From Bacillota bacterium (lineage in GTDB: Bacteria; Bacillota; Clostridia; Lachnospirales; Lachnospiraceae), in the NCBI GenBank assembly GCA_023414355.1, contig JAEZOB010000009.1, forward strand, positions 434,001 through 498,000: a stretch of 64,000 nucleotides of DNA. Direction: 5' to 3'. This document shows positions 43,772-51,338 of this stretch, piece after piece. How positions within the stretch are numbered: the first letter of the stretch is position 1; each line of letters opens with the position of its first letter. The position numbers and the translations under genes were made by a program. The notes beneath the pieces are model-generated. The model made no database searches, was not told the origin of the DNA, and saw only the letters and a program-made list of their open reading frames with translations.

Positions 43772-45796
43772 ATGAGAAAACAAAAGATAAGGCAACGTAA
43801 GACCCGTGCTATCCATATGGATTTACATAGTATACTTAGAAATGAAGCCGTATCTATCTCCGTAATTTATGCTGTATTTGGCGCACTATGGATTTTGCTT
43901 TCTGATACAATCCTGTGGTCTGTTTTTGGAGATATCGATCGGTATAAACATTTTCAGACCTATAAAGGTTGGTTTTATATCTTAATCACGACCGCGATGG
44001 TATTTCTTTTAATACGTAAGCGAATGGTAATAATCAAAAATGAGAATCGTAAAACGGAGGAGGCTTATCGACAACTACAGGTGGCCCATATGGAGCAGCT
44101 TAAGACTGAGTCGGAGCTGTTATTTCAGAAGGAATTGACTGAACAGGTTATCGCAGAAGCACCGGTATTTATCGTTTCTCATGATGAAAATAGAATTTTG
44201 AGCCTGAATCCTTATTCGCAGATGGTATGCGGATACACTGAGGAGGATCTTAGGGATATCAACTGGATGGAGCTGATGGTTCCGCAGGAATACTGGTCCG
44301 GGATCCAAAGAAGCTTTTTTGAGATGCGGCAGGGTAAGAGGCTTTATAACAATGAATTCCCGATTATCGCCAAGGATGGCTCGCTGATCAATATCCTCTG
44401 GAACACTAATCTGGTGACTTCTCCCAATGACAGCGGGAACAGTTATTTTGTTTCTTTCGGGGCTGATATTAATGAGAGGAAGCGGTATGAAGATAAGATA
44501 GAGCGACTAGCTTTCTATGACAGACTGACCGGACTGCCTAACAGGATTATGTTTGAAAATGAAGTGAGTAAGCATATCAGTCAAAGCAATTACAACAGCT
44601 TCATGATAGCGTATATAGACATTGATAATTTCAAAACCATCAATGATTCCATAGGTCATCAGGCAGGAGATATCTTTCTCTCATATTTTGCTGAAGGTCT
44701 GAAGCTAGAGGTAAAGGAACCGAATATCGTGGCACGTCTGGGTGGAGATGAGTTCGCTATCCTGTTCGTCGGTAAATCCCGGGATGGTATGAACGAACTT
44801 CTCGAAGCTGCCAGATCAAGAATTAGTAAGACCTGGTCTATAGAGAATTACCAGTTCTTTATCTCAATGAGCGTAGGCGTCGTAGTATATCCACAGGATG
44901 GCAGAGACACAACCATGTTACTTAAGAATGCAGATATTGCGATGTATGAAGCCAAGAAAGAAGGAAAGAACAGGGCATTATTTTATCAAAGGAATCTGAA
45001 GGATCAGAATTTTCGTCATTTGAATATGATCAATAATATGCAATATGGATTAGAAGAAAACCAATTCCTTTTGCATTACCAGCCTCAATATGATCTACAG
45101 GAAAGAAAAATCATCGGTCTGGAAGCACTGATTCGCTGGAACCACCCGAAAGAAGGTTTTATCTCTCCCGGAGAATTTATTCCAATTGCAGAGGATTCGG
45201 GACAGATTTTTCAACTGGAGCGTTGGATTATTACAAGAGCTCTGGAGCAGAAGAAGATACTGGAGCAGATGAACTACAAAGATATCATCATGTCAATTAA
45301 TCTTTCCGGGAAGAGTCTCACTAGTACAGTAAATTTTCCTGATCTTGAGAAGATTTTTGCTGAGGCGGAGGTGGATTACCAAAACGTAGTCGTTGAGATC
45401 ACGGAAACAGCTAATATCTCGGATGTACAGATTGTGATTGAACATTTGAAAAGGCTTAAAAAACTTGGTATTCGGGTGGCTTTGGATGATTTCGGAACAG
45501 GATATTCCTCTCTGAATTATCTTAAGATATTCCCTATCAACATTATTAAGCTTGATAAGAGCTTTATCGATGCCATCAATGACGACGGAATCGATACCCT
45601 GTTGATCAAGAACATATTAATGCTTGCGCATGACCTGGAATACGAGGTGATCGCTGAGGGTATTGAGACCAACGAACAATTAGAATACTTAAGAAATCAT
45701 AAATGCGAAGCAGGGCAGGGCTACCTGTTAGGCAGACCTGCACCCGAGGAGAAGATCTATGAACTGTTACATAGTCAATACCATACGAAAGAGTGA
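43772..45796 (+). CDS. Membrane-bound PAS-GGDEF-EAL cyclic-di-GMP enzyme
   Basis: 674 aa. Two transmembrane helices near the N-terminus (residues about 28-50 and 68-84) with a short external loop; a PAS domain (about 125-240), GGDEF domain with intact RLGGDEF catalytic motif and EAL domain with GLEALIRWNHP, DDFGTGYSSL and EGIET signatures. Both halves look catalytically competent, so it may synthesise and degrade c-di-GMP, with PAS selecting the activity. ATG 43772 has AAGGGTGG 7 bp upstream. The CDS ends 12 bp from the convergent 58-aa gene. Confidence 0.94.
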   Translation: MRKQKIRQRKTRAIHMDLHSILRNEAVSISVIYAVFGALWILLSDTILWSVFGDIDRYKHFQTYKGWFYILITTAMVFLLIRKRMVIIKNENRKTEEAYRQLQVAHMEQLKTESELLFQKELTEQVIAEAPVFIVSHDENRILSLNPYSQMVCGYTEEDLRDINWMELMVPQEYWSGIQRSFFEMRQGKRLYNNEFPIIAKDGSLINILWNTNLVTSPNDSGNSYFVSFGADINERKRYEDKIERLAFYDRLTGLPNRIMFENEVSKHISQSNYNSFMIAYIDIDNFKTINDSIGHQAGDIFLSYFAEGLKLEVKEPNIVARLGGDEFAILFVGKSRDGMNELLEAARSRISKTWSIENYQFFISMSVGVVVYPQDGRDTTMLLKNADIAMYEAKKEGKNRALFYQRNLKDQNFRHLNMINNMQYGLEENQFLLHYQPQYDLQERKIIGLEALIRWNHPKEGFISPGEFIPIAEDSGQIFQLERWIITRALEQKKILEQMNYKDIIMSINLSGKSLTSTVNFPDLEKIFAEAEVDYQNVVVEITETANISDVQIVIEHLKRLKKLGIRVALDDFGTGYSSLNYLKIFPINIIKLDKSFIDAINDDGIDTLLIKNILMLAHDLEYEVIAEGIETNEQLEYLRNHKCEAGQGYLLGRPAPEEKIYELLHSQYHTKE

Positions 45797-45808
45797 AGCT
45801 TACATAGT

Positions 45809-45985
45809 TTACTTTGAAGTTTTCGCCAGTTGTTTATCTTCCTCAGCCTCTTTTACAATATCTTCGAGTACATTGATGAGATCGTGCATGTTATACAGCT
45901 GTACATTCCGCTCCAGGATTGCATTTTTCAAATCAATAGAAAGCGTCTCGAATTTTTCCTTAATTGAGGGATCTACATAGGACAT
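45809..45985 (-). CDS. Small helical protein, 58 aa
   Basis: Minus-strand frame of 59 codons: ATG 45985 preceded by AAAGGTG with 6-nt spacing, stop TAA at 45811-45809. Product begins MSYVDPSIKEKFETLSIDL and contains NVQLYNMHDLINVLEDIVKE, an amphipathic, acidic, probably helical or coiled-coil protein. It is too short for common ORF cutoffs. I do not recognise the family. Convergent with the GGDEF-EAL gene. Confidence 0.72.
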   Translation of the reverse strand: MSYVDPSIKEKFETLSIDLKNAILERNVQLYNMHDLINVLEDIVKEAEEDKQLAKTSK

Positions 45986-46129
45986 ATTATCACCTTTTCC
46001 TTATTTAATAATTTGTGTATCGTATCAAAAGAAGCTTTGTATCTTCCAGGATTGGACGATTTCTGCTGAAGACATGCTATCAAAGCAACCGTTTGTAGCT
46101 GGAAAGTATCTTAGCCGCTTTTGATCATG

Positions 46130-46177
46130 AAAAGGAGGTTTACTTTATGCTAAGAAGCATAGTGTAAACCTCCTTTT
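46130..46177 (-). terminator. Terminator of the GT2-GtrA gene
   Basis: 14-bp outer stem (46130-46143/46164-46177) with inner ATGCT/AGCAT, between the glycosyltransferase stop and the 58-aa gene start. Symmetrical A/T ends mean it could work in both directions. Confidence 0.8.
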
Positions 46178-46203
46178 GTTTAGTCTGCCCTATAGATAAA
46201 ATA

Positions 46204-47232
46204 CTATGTATCAGATTCTTTTTTAAAGATGATTCTTCTTTGTACGGTATAACTAACGGTAAATAATACAATTTCAGTGAAAAGCTTACTGATAAACAAC
46301 GGAATGCCTGCTGTCTCATTTAAGAGAGAGAGAAGCAGATAGTTAAAGGTAAGGATAATCACTGCTAAGGTATAATATTGAAGAAGGGAAAGCATCCTTC
46401 TACCCTTCTTAGCAGCAAAAACCAAATGCTTATTCATAAGATAATTGCATAAGGAACTGATGACTCTCGCAAAAATAACCGACAATAACAGATTATCCGT
46501 TAATCCCTTAAACAGGAAAAGCAGAAGAAAATCAATCAGTCCACAGATTGAGGAAGAAGCACTGAATTTAATAATCGGAAGATATACTCTGATTGAATCA
46601 CGGATCGGATGGAAATGCGAGCCTGCATTATTGTTTTCATATATCGTTTCGATCGGGATACAATAAAAATCATATCCGGCTTTCTTTGCCCATAATAACT
46701 GGTTCATTTCATATTCATACCGCCTTCCCGCTAGTCCAATCAGCCAGGGAAGCATATTGGGTGAGAAACCACGTAATCCTGTCTGAGTATCGGATATTCG
46801 GCTTCCACCGGAAATACATGAGAATATAAGCTTTGTAAAGGCATTACCAAATCTGCTTTTGAACGGAACTTTGCCTATGAACTGTCTGCTACCCAACAAG
46901 ACGGTATTTGGGTGAAGAGGCAGGGCTTTTGCAATGCTTTGTATATCCTTCCAGGTGTGCTGGCCGTCACAATCTGCGCAGATCAGTCCTTCCTGACAAT
47001 TGTGCTCCGCAAGATAAGTAAATGCAGTCTTCAAAGCGGCTCCCTTTCCTTCGTTAGAAGGATGTACCAATATGGTACAGCCTAATTCGCATGCCAGTGC
47101 AAAGAAAGGACGACATGAGGCATCACTTCCATCATCCACGAGAATGATATCATATTCACTATATTCTTTCATCTCTTTTATCAGCGTTATCATCCGTTCA
47201 TCCGGTTGATATGCAGGTATGATTACTTTCAA
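46204..47232 (-). CDS. Glycosyltransferase family 2 fused to GtrA-like membrane domain
   Basis: 342 aa. N-terminal GT2 domain (VIIPAYQPDER, ILVDDGSD, NEGKGAALKTAF, CADCDGQH as the DxD-like site, TQTGLRGF) to about residue 215; C-terminal four-helix GtrA domain (ICGLIDFLLLFLFKGL, SLCNYLMNKHLVF). Builds or flips polyprenyl-phosphate sugars used to decorate cell-wall polymers (family knowledge). The fusion of the two parts in one chain is common in Firmicutes. Divergent from hsp20. Confidence 0.9.
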   Translation of the reverse strand: MKVIIPAYQPDERMITLIKEMKEYSEYDIILVDDGSDASCRPFFALACELGCTILVHPSNEGKGAALKTAFTYLAEHNCQEGLICADCDGQHTWKDIQSIAKALPLHPNTVLLGSRQFIGKVPFKSRFGNAFTKLIFSCISGGSRISDTQTGLRGFSPNMLPWLIGLAGRRYEYEMNQLLWAKKAGYDFYCIPIETIYENNNAGSHFHPIRDSIRVYLPIIKFSASSSICGLIDFLLLFLFKGLTDNLLLSVIFARVISSLCNYLMNKHLVFAAKKGRRMLSLLQYYTLAVIILTFNYLLLSLLNETAGIPLFISKLFTEIVLFTVSYTVQRRIIFKKESDT

Positions 47233-47434
47233 GCTTATTCCCTCTCATATGGTTCTATTCAATATAGCGCGTCCTATTGTACCATACGCACGAAGAACTT
47301 CCTATAGGAAATCTATCTAAATCTACTGTTTTCTGACTACAGAATCTATTGCTAAACTGACAAGGCTGTCTGATGAACCCCCAGTACAAGAAAACGGTTT
47401 ATAGAATATTTATAATTAATTTACAAAAAATATA

Positions 47435-47469
47435 TTGATTTACTGTTATATATGTTGTATAACATATAT
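47435..47469 (+). promoter_or_regulatory. hsp20 promoter with overlapping palindrome
   Basis: TTGATT (47435-47440), 17-bp spacer, TATAAC (47458-47463). A palindrome ATATATGTT-GTAT-AACATATAT (47448-47469) covers the spacer and -10 box. It is not CIRCE (TTAGCACTC-N9-GAGTGCTAA). The rest of the 337-bp divergent gap shows nothing further. Confidence 0.65.
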
Positions 47470-47569
47470 TGCAAGGAAACAATAGCATCTTACAAAGTAG
47501 ATGCGCAGGATCTCCTGAATTAGGACGATCCTATACCAAAATATATTATATTAAGAAGGAGTGGTTATT

Positions 47570-47983
47570 ATGTTAAGACCAGCAGTTTTTGAACCGACAG
47601 GACCTTTGTTCTTTGACAGAGTATTTCATGACTTCTTTGGCGATGGGTTCAGTAATTTTGATAATTTTAACACAGACGTCATTGATAAGGGAGACAGCTA
47701 TGTATTACAGGCTGAGTTACCGGGCTTTGACAAAGAAGAAATCAAGGTGGATTTAGACAAGGATACACTGACAATCTCTGCGGCGCATAAGGAAGAAAAG
47801 AAAGAGAATAAACACAATTATATCAGGCAGGAGAGACGCTATCGTTCCTATTGCAGAAGCTTCCATATCCCTGGAATCCGTAAGGAAAATATTTCAGCAG
47901 CATATAACAATGGCGTACTTGAGATTTCTCTTCCGAAGGAGAATCTCATTGCAGAAGAACCCAAAAGCATTGAAGTGAAGTAA
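47570..47983 (+). CDS. Hsp20/alpha-crystallin family small heat shock protein
   Basis: 137 aa. Short N-terminal region, then the alpha-crystallin domain (DVIDKGDSYVLQAELPGFDKEEIKV, FHIPGIRKENISAAYNNGVLEISLP with the family A-x-x-x-N-G-V-L motif). An ATP-independent holdase chaperone. ATG 47570 has AAGGAG 8 bp upstream. Its own promoter carries a palindrome that may bind a stress regulator. A bidirectional terminator follows. Confidence 0.94.
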   Translation: MLRPAVFEPTGPLFFDRVFHDFFGDGFSNFDNFNTDVIDKGDSYVLQAELPGFDKEEIKVDLDKDTLTISAAHKEEKKENKHNYIRQERRYRSYCRSFHIPGIRKENISAAYNNGVLEISLPKENLIAEEPKSIEVK

Positions 47984-48011
47984 TGCTTTCAAAACAAGAG
48001 GCTGGTAATAT

Positions 48012-48060
48012 AAAGCCGGATGGAGCTCCACTTGCTTTAAGTGAGGCTCCATCCGGCTTT
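48012..48060. terminator. Bidirectional terminator hsp20/isomerase
   Basis: 15-bp perfect stem (48012-48026/48046-48060) with a further CACTT/AAGTG pair inside and T-runs on either side. Confidence 0.93.
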
Positions 48061-48076
48061 TCTTATAGATTTATTC

Positions 48077-49555
48077 TTATGCAAAAGGATTTTCTGTCTT
48101 ATAGAGCATTCCCTTCGGCTGATTAAAGCCGATATCAGTAACGCCAAGATAACGGAATACATCAAACAGGGCTTTACCAAAGTGACCGAAAGCAACTGCA
48201 CCATGGTGAGGATAATTCTTCTCAATCAGTACATGGCGATAGAAACGACCCATCTCGGAGATTGCGAATACGCCGATTGCACCAAAGGAACGGGTAGCAA
48301 CGGGAAGGACTTCACCTTCAGCGATATAAGCCTTAATCTGTGCATCAGCAGTACTCTGAAGACGGAAGAAGGTGATTTGTCCGGGGATGATATCTCCCTC
48401 CAGAGTTCCACGGGTAATGTTTGGCTCCTGATCCGGCTCCAATGCTCTAGCCATGATCTTCTGGTTCTTCATGGAGGACTTACCAAGCTTGCAGATTGCA
48501 GTATTACCACAGTGGAAGCCCATGAAGGTATCCTTATGTTCATAACTGTATTTACCCTTAATTTCTGCAGCATACATATCAGCAGGAACCGTATTATTGA
48601 TATCAAGAAGGGTAACTGCATCTTCACTGACGCAGGTTCCGATGTATTCGCTTAATGCACCGTAGATATCTACTTCGCAGGCAACCGGGAAGCCCTGAGC
48701 GGTCAGACGGCTATTGACATAGCAAGGTACGAAACCGAACTGTGTCTGGAAGGAAGGCCAGCACTTATTTGCAAATGCGATATACTCTCTTGCACCTTTA
48801 TGCTCCTCTGCCCAATCTAACAAAGTGATTTCATACTGAGCAAGCTTGGGAAGAATTCCGGGCATCTTGTTGCCTTCGCCCAGTTCCTGCTCCATGCTCT
48901 TAATAACCTCAGGAATACGGGGGTCATTTGCATGTGCATTGAAAGCTGCGAACAGATCCAGCTCGGAGTTCTCTTCAATCTCCACACCAATATTATATAA
49001 CTGCTTGATTGGAGCGTTGCAGGCAAGGAAGTCCTGAGGACGAGGACCAAAGGAAATAATCTTTAAATTGTTTATACCAATGACTGCTCTTGCAGAGGGT
49101 ACAAATTCACCGATCATATCAGCGACCTGTTCCGGAGTACCTACGGGGTATTCAGGAATAAAGGCTTTGATTCCTCTAAGCTTCAGATTGTAGCTTGCAT
49201 TCAGCATACCACAATAAGCATCGCCTCTGCCGTCAAGCAGGTTGTCACCACTTTCTTCAGCTGCCGCAACGAATAAGGTAGGACCGTCAAAATACTTTGC
49301 CAGCAGGGTCTCAGAGGTTTCCGGACCAAAATTGCCAAGGTATACGACAAGGGCATTACAGCCGGCATCTTTCACTTCTTCCAATGCCTTCTTCATATGT
49401 ATTTCATTTTCTACTGTGGTAGGGCATTCATAGATTGCGCCGTATCTCTTTTCATAAGAAGCAACGACCGCCTTTCTTCTACTTACGGATAATTCCATCG
49501 GGAAGCAGTCTCTGCTGACCGCGACAATACCTAATTTCACTTTAGGAATGTTCAT
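48077..49555 (-). CDS. L-fucose/L-arabinose isomerase family protein
   Basis: 492 aa, COG2407-like. Conserved elements: YLGNFGPETSETLLAKYF, CEVDIYGALSEYIG with the Glu/Asp metal ligands, FMGFHCGNTAICKL and YPHHGAVAFGHFGKAL with a conserved His. Interconverts aldose and ketose sugars with Mn2+; fucose, arabinose or another pentose/hexose cannot be chosen without neighbours, and no kinase, aldolase or transporter is adjacent. AAGGAGG is 7 bp upstream of ATG 49555. A long hairpin-rich leader precedes it. Confidence 0.88.
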   Translation of the reverse strand: MNIPKVKLGIVAVSRDCFPMELSVSRRKAVVASYEKRYGAIYECPTTVENEIHMKKALEEVKDAGCNALVVYLGNFGPETSETLLAKYFDGPTLFVAAAEESGDNLLDGRGDAYCGMLNASYNLKLRGIKAFIPEYPVGTPEQVADMIGEFVPSARAVIGINNLKIISFGPRPQDFLACNAPIKQLYNIGVEIEENSELDLFAAFNAHANDPRIPEVIKSMEQELGEGNKMPGILPKLAQYEITLLDWAEEHKGAREYIAFANKCWPSFQTQFGFVPCYVNSRLTAQGFPVACEVDIYGALSEYIGTCVSEDAVTLLDINNTVPADMYAAEIKGKYSYEHKDTFMGFHCGNTAICKLGKSSMKNQKIMARALEPDQEPNITRGTLEGDIIPGQITFFRLQSTADAQIKAYIAEGEVLPVATRSFGAIGVFAISEMGRFYRHVLIEKNYPHHGAVAFGHFGKALFDVFRYLGVTDIGFNQPKGMLYKTENPFA

Positions 49556-49583
49556 AATAATCCTCCTTGATAATAAAAGTCTG

Positions 49584-49698
49584 TTAAATTTGAAGGAGAA
49601 TTAATCTCCAACAAATTTAAAATTGTTGAACTAGAAGTCGGGGATTCCTCCTTCTAAAATGTAGAATAGTTATAACTCTCGCTGGGAGAATTTCTCCC
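49584..49698 (-). promoter_or_regulatory. Hairpin-rich 5' leader of the isomerase gene
   Basis: Three stem-loops within 130 bp upstream of the start: 49584-49592/49612-49620 (9 bp) with inner GGAGA/TCTCC; TAGAAG/CTTCTA (49632-49656); GGGAGA/TCTCCC (49684-49698). In the minus-strand transcript the TCTCC-type segments are complementary to the AAGGAGG ribosome binding site, hinting at translational control. The remaining part of the 409-bp gap is AT-rich. Confidence 0.45.
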
Positions 49699-49964
49699 CC
49701 TAAATAGATAATAAATTTGTGACCTCCGATGCTTGGCACATATTCTATAGAGTATTATATTGTATTACATTAATTTAGTCAATAAATTAACGCTAAAAAT
49801 ATACGAAAATGAAAGTCGGCTACGATTTTTAGTATGTTTCAGGAGGGATTAGAAAATAATATATCTATTGAATAAGGTTTTAATGTATGTTAGGATGATT
49901 TTAGCAGTTTATGCAGGATATGGATATATTGCAGCAGTTATTTTATTCATAAGGGGGATATTAT

Positions 49965-50645
49965 ATGGACGAGAACAATAATCCATTCTATCATTCGGAT
50001 AATGGTAATAATGATACACAGGCAGGAGGTTCAAAACAAGAACCGGACGATCATGGCCAGGCGCAAAGTGAGCATACCGGATATGAACAGCCGGGATATC
50101 AACAGCCTCAGGATCAGCCTCTGCCAAATAATCAGCAACAGAATTATTCGCAAGACTATCCCCAGAATAATCAGGGGCAATACGGTCAACAGGGCTATCA
50201 GCAGAATTATTCTCAGAATCAGCAAAATAATCAAAACCCTTATGACTACAATCAATATAATCAAAATCAATATAATCAGAATCAATATAATCAGAATCCA
50301 TATGGTCAAAACCCATATCAAAGCCAGGAACCGAAGGGCAGTAATTCAATGGCGGTTGCTTCCCTGGTCTGCGGTATCATAAGCTTATTAATCAGTTGCT
50401 GTTGGTTTATCTCACTGCCTCTGTCAATCACTAGTATTGTTCTTGGCATCATTGTTTTGAAGAAGAATAAGGAGGGTAGATCTCTGGCAATCATCGGTAT
50501 TATCATCGGTGCTGCAACGATATTGATCTGTATCTTCCTGGTTGCTTTTTCTGCTTATTTGATATCCGGCAACAATGAATTCTCTAATTATTATAAAGAA
50601 TTTTATAATGAATTCTATAATGATGTTGAGTCTTCTGTCTACTAA
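49965..50645 (+). CDS. DUF4190 membrane protein with Q/N/Y-rich N-terminus
   Basis: 226 aa. Residues 1-125 are low complexity, dominated by Gln, Asn and Tyr, with near-tandem YNQNQ units encoded by a 15-bp repeat (about 50249-50300). A DUF4190-type two-helix segment follows (NSMAVASLVCGIISLLISCC; ITSIVLGIIVLKKNKEGRSL; IIGIIIGAATILICIFLVAF) and a short Tyr/Phe-rich tail. Cytoplasmic N-terminal tail likely disordered. RBS GGGGGAT. Unknown function. Confidence 0.88.
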   Translation: MDENNNPFYHSDNGNNDTQAGGSKQEPDDHGQAQSEHTGYEQPGYQQPQDQPLPNNQQQNYSQDYPQNNQGQYGQQGYQQNYSQNQQNNQNPYDYNQYNQNQYNQNQYNQNPYGQNPYQSQEPKGSNSMAVASLVCGIISLLISCCWFISLPLSITSIVLGIIVLKKNKEGRSLAIIGIIIGAATILICIFLVAFSAYLISGNNEFSNYYKEFYNEFYNDVESSVY

Positions 50646-50660
50646 AAAACACAATAAGGA

Positions 50661-50701
50661 AAGGCTGTAACGAAACAGTAAGATGTTTTCGTTACAGCCT
50701 T
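50661..50701 (+). terminator. Terminator after the DUF4190 gene
   Basis: 15-bp perfect stem (50661-50675/50687-50701) with an 11-nt loop followed by TATTTTAT. Confidence 0.9.
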
Positions 50702-50779
50702 ATTTTATACAGATTGAAAAAATATCAACCAACTGACACTTTATTCTTTATCAGTACATACCAGTCCATTAAGCATGCT

Positions 50780-51184
50780 TTATTGGCGGAATAATCCGGG
50801 TGCCAGGGAAGGAACAAAGTTCCGAAGTAACAAGTAAAGGAAAATTAAAATAATCAGAACAATATATAGGGAAAGCTTGCGTGGAAGGAGATGCCTGTGT
50901 GTCCCGAAGCTATAGGTGGTAAGCTCGATATATCCCGCAAGCGCAATAAGCAACACAAGAATGGGTACGACATTAAAGCTTAAGGCTTTTAGAAGGTCCC
51001 CCTGCAATAGGGCATAAAGGCTCCGGGTATTACCGCAGGCCGGACAGAAAAGATGAAAATGTGAATAAAGAAAACAGGGAGGAAGCAGGGACAAGAAAGA
51101 GAAAAGGCTTTCCTTTATGAGATAAAGAATAAGTAAGACTATCGGGATCAGTATCGTGAGTATTTTATCTCGGGTTTTCTTCAT
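50780..51184 (-). CDS. DUF2752 membrane protein
   Basis: 134 aa, four hydrophobic segments. The DUF2752 motif CPACGNTRS lies between helices 1 and 2 (about residues 47-55), followed by LYALLQGDLLKALSFN. Two cysteines in a CxxC arrangement facing the membrane surface suggest a redox or metal site, but the family has no assigned function. The gene is divergent from the methionine operon; the 154-bp gap carries that operon's promoter. Confidence 0.88.
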   Translation of the reverse strand: MKKTRDKILTILIPIVLLILYLIKESLFSFLSLLPPCFLYSHFHLFCPACGNTRSLYALLQGDLLKALSFNVVPILVLLIALAGYIELTTYSFGTHRHLLPRKLSLYIVLIILIFLYLLLRNFVPSLAPGLFRQ

Positions 51185-51255
51185 TGCATTTACTCCGTTC
51201 TATAATAGAAATTGTCAAAGGTAATTATAGCACATTATTTTCATCGTGAAAATGC

Positions 51256-51284
51256 TTGTGATGGGCAAGAGAATGAGATATAAT
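51256..51284 (+). promoter_or_regulatory. Promoter of the methionine/methyl-folate operon
   Basis: TTGTGA (51256-51261), 17-bp spacer, TATAAT (51279-51284). ATGGGCAAG occurs on both sides of the -10 box (about 51261 and 51286), a possible operator repeat. No SAM or cobalamin riboswitch was recognised between promoter and ATG 51339. Confidence 0.75.
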
Positions 51285-51338
51285 AATGGGCAAGTACTTT
51301 AACGCGATAAAGTAACAAATTGTATACGGGAGAGATTA

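Noticed and set aside
48041..48655. 204-codon plus-strand frame over the isomerase gene
   Set aside because: Opposite strand of a recognisable enzyme with a strong SD; no RBS and it begins inside a terminator.
49965..50321. Minus-strand Ile/Leu-rich and Asp-rich frames opposite the DUF4190 gene
   Set aside because: Artefacts of the Q/N/Y-rich tandem codons read in reverse; no RBS.
51285..51338. SAM or cobalamin riboswitch before the methionine operon
   Set aside because: The leader after the predicted start is only about 45 nt and has none of the conserved cores of those riboswitches.
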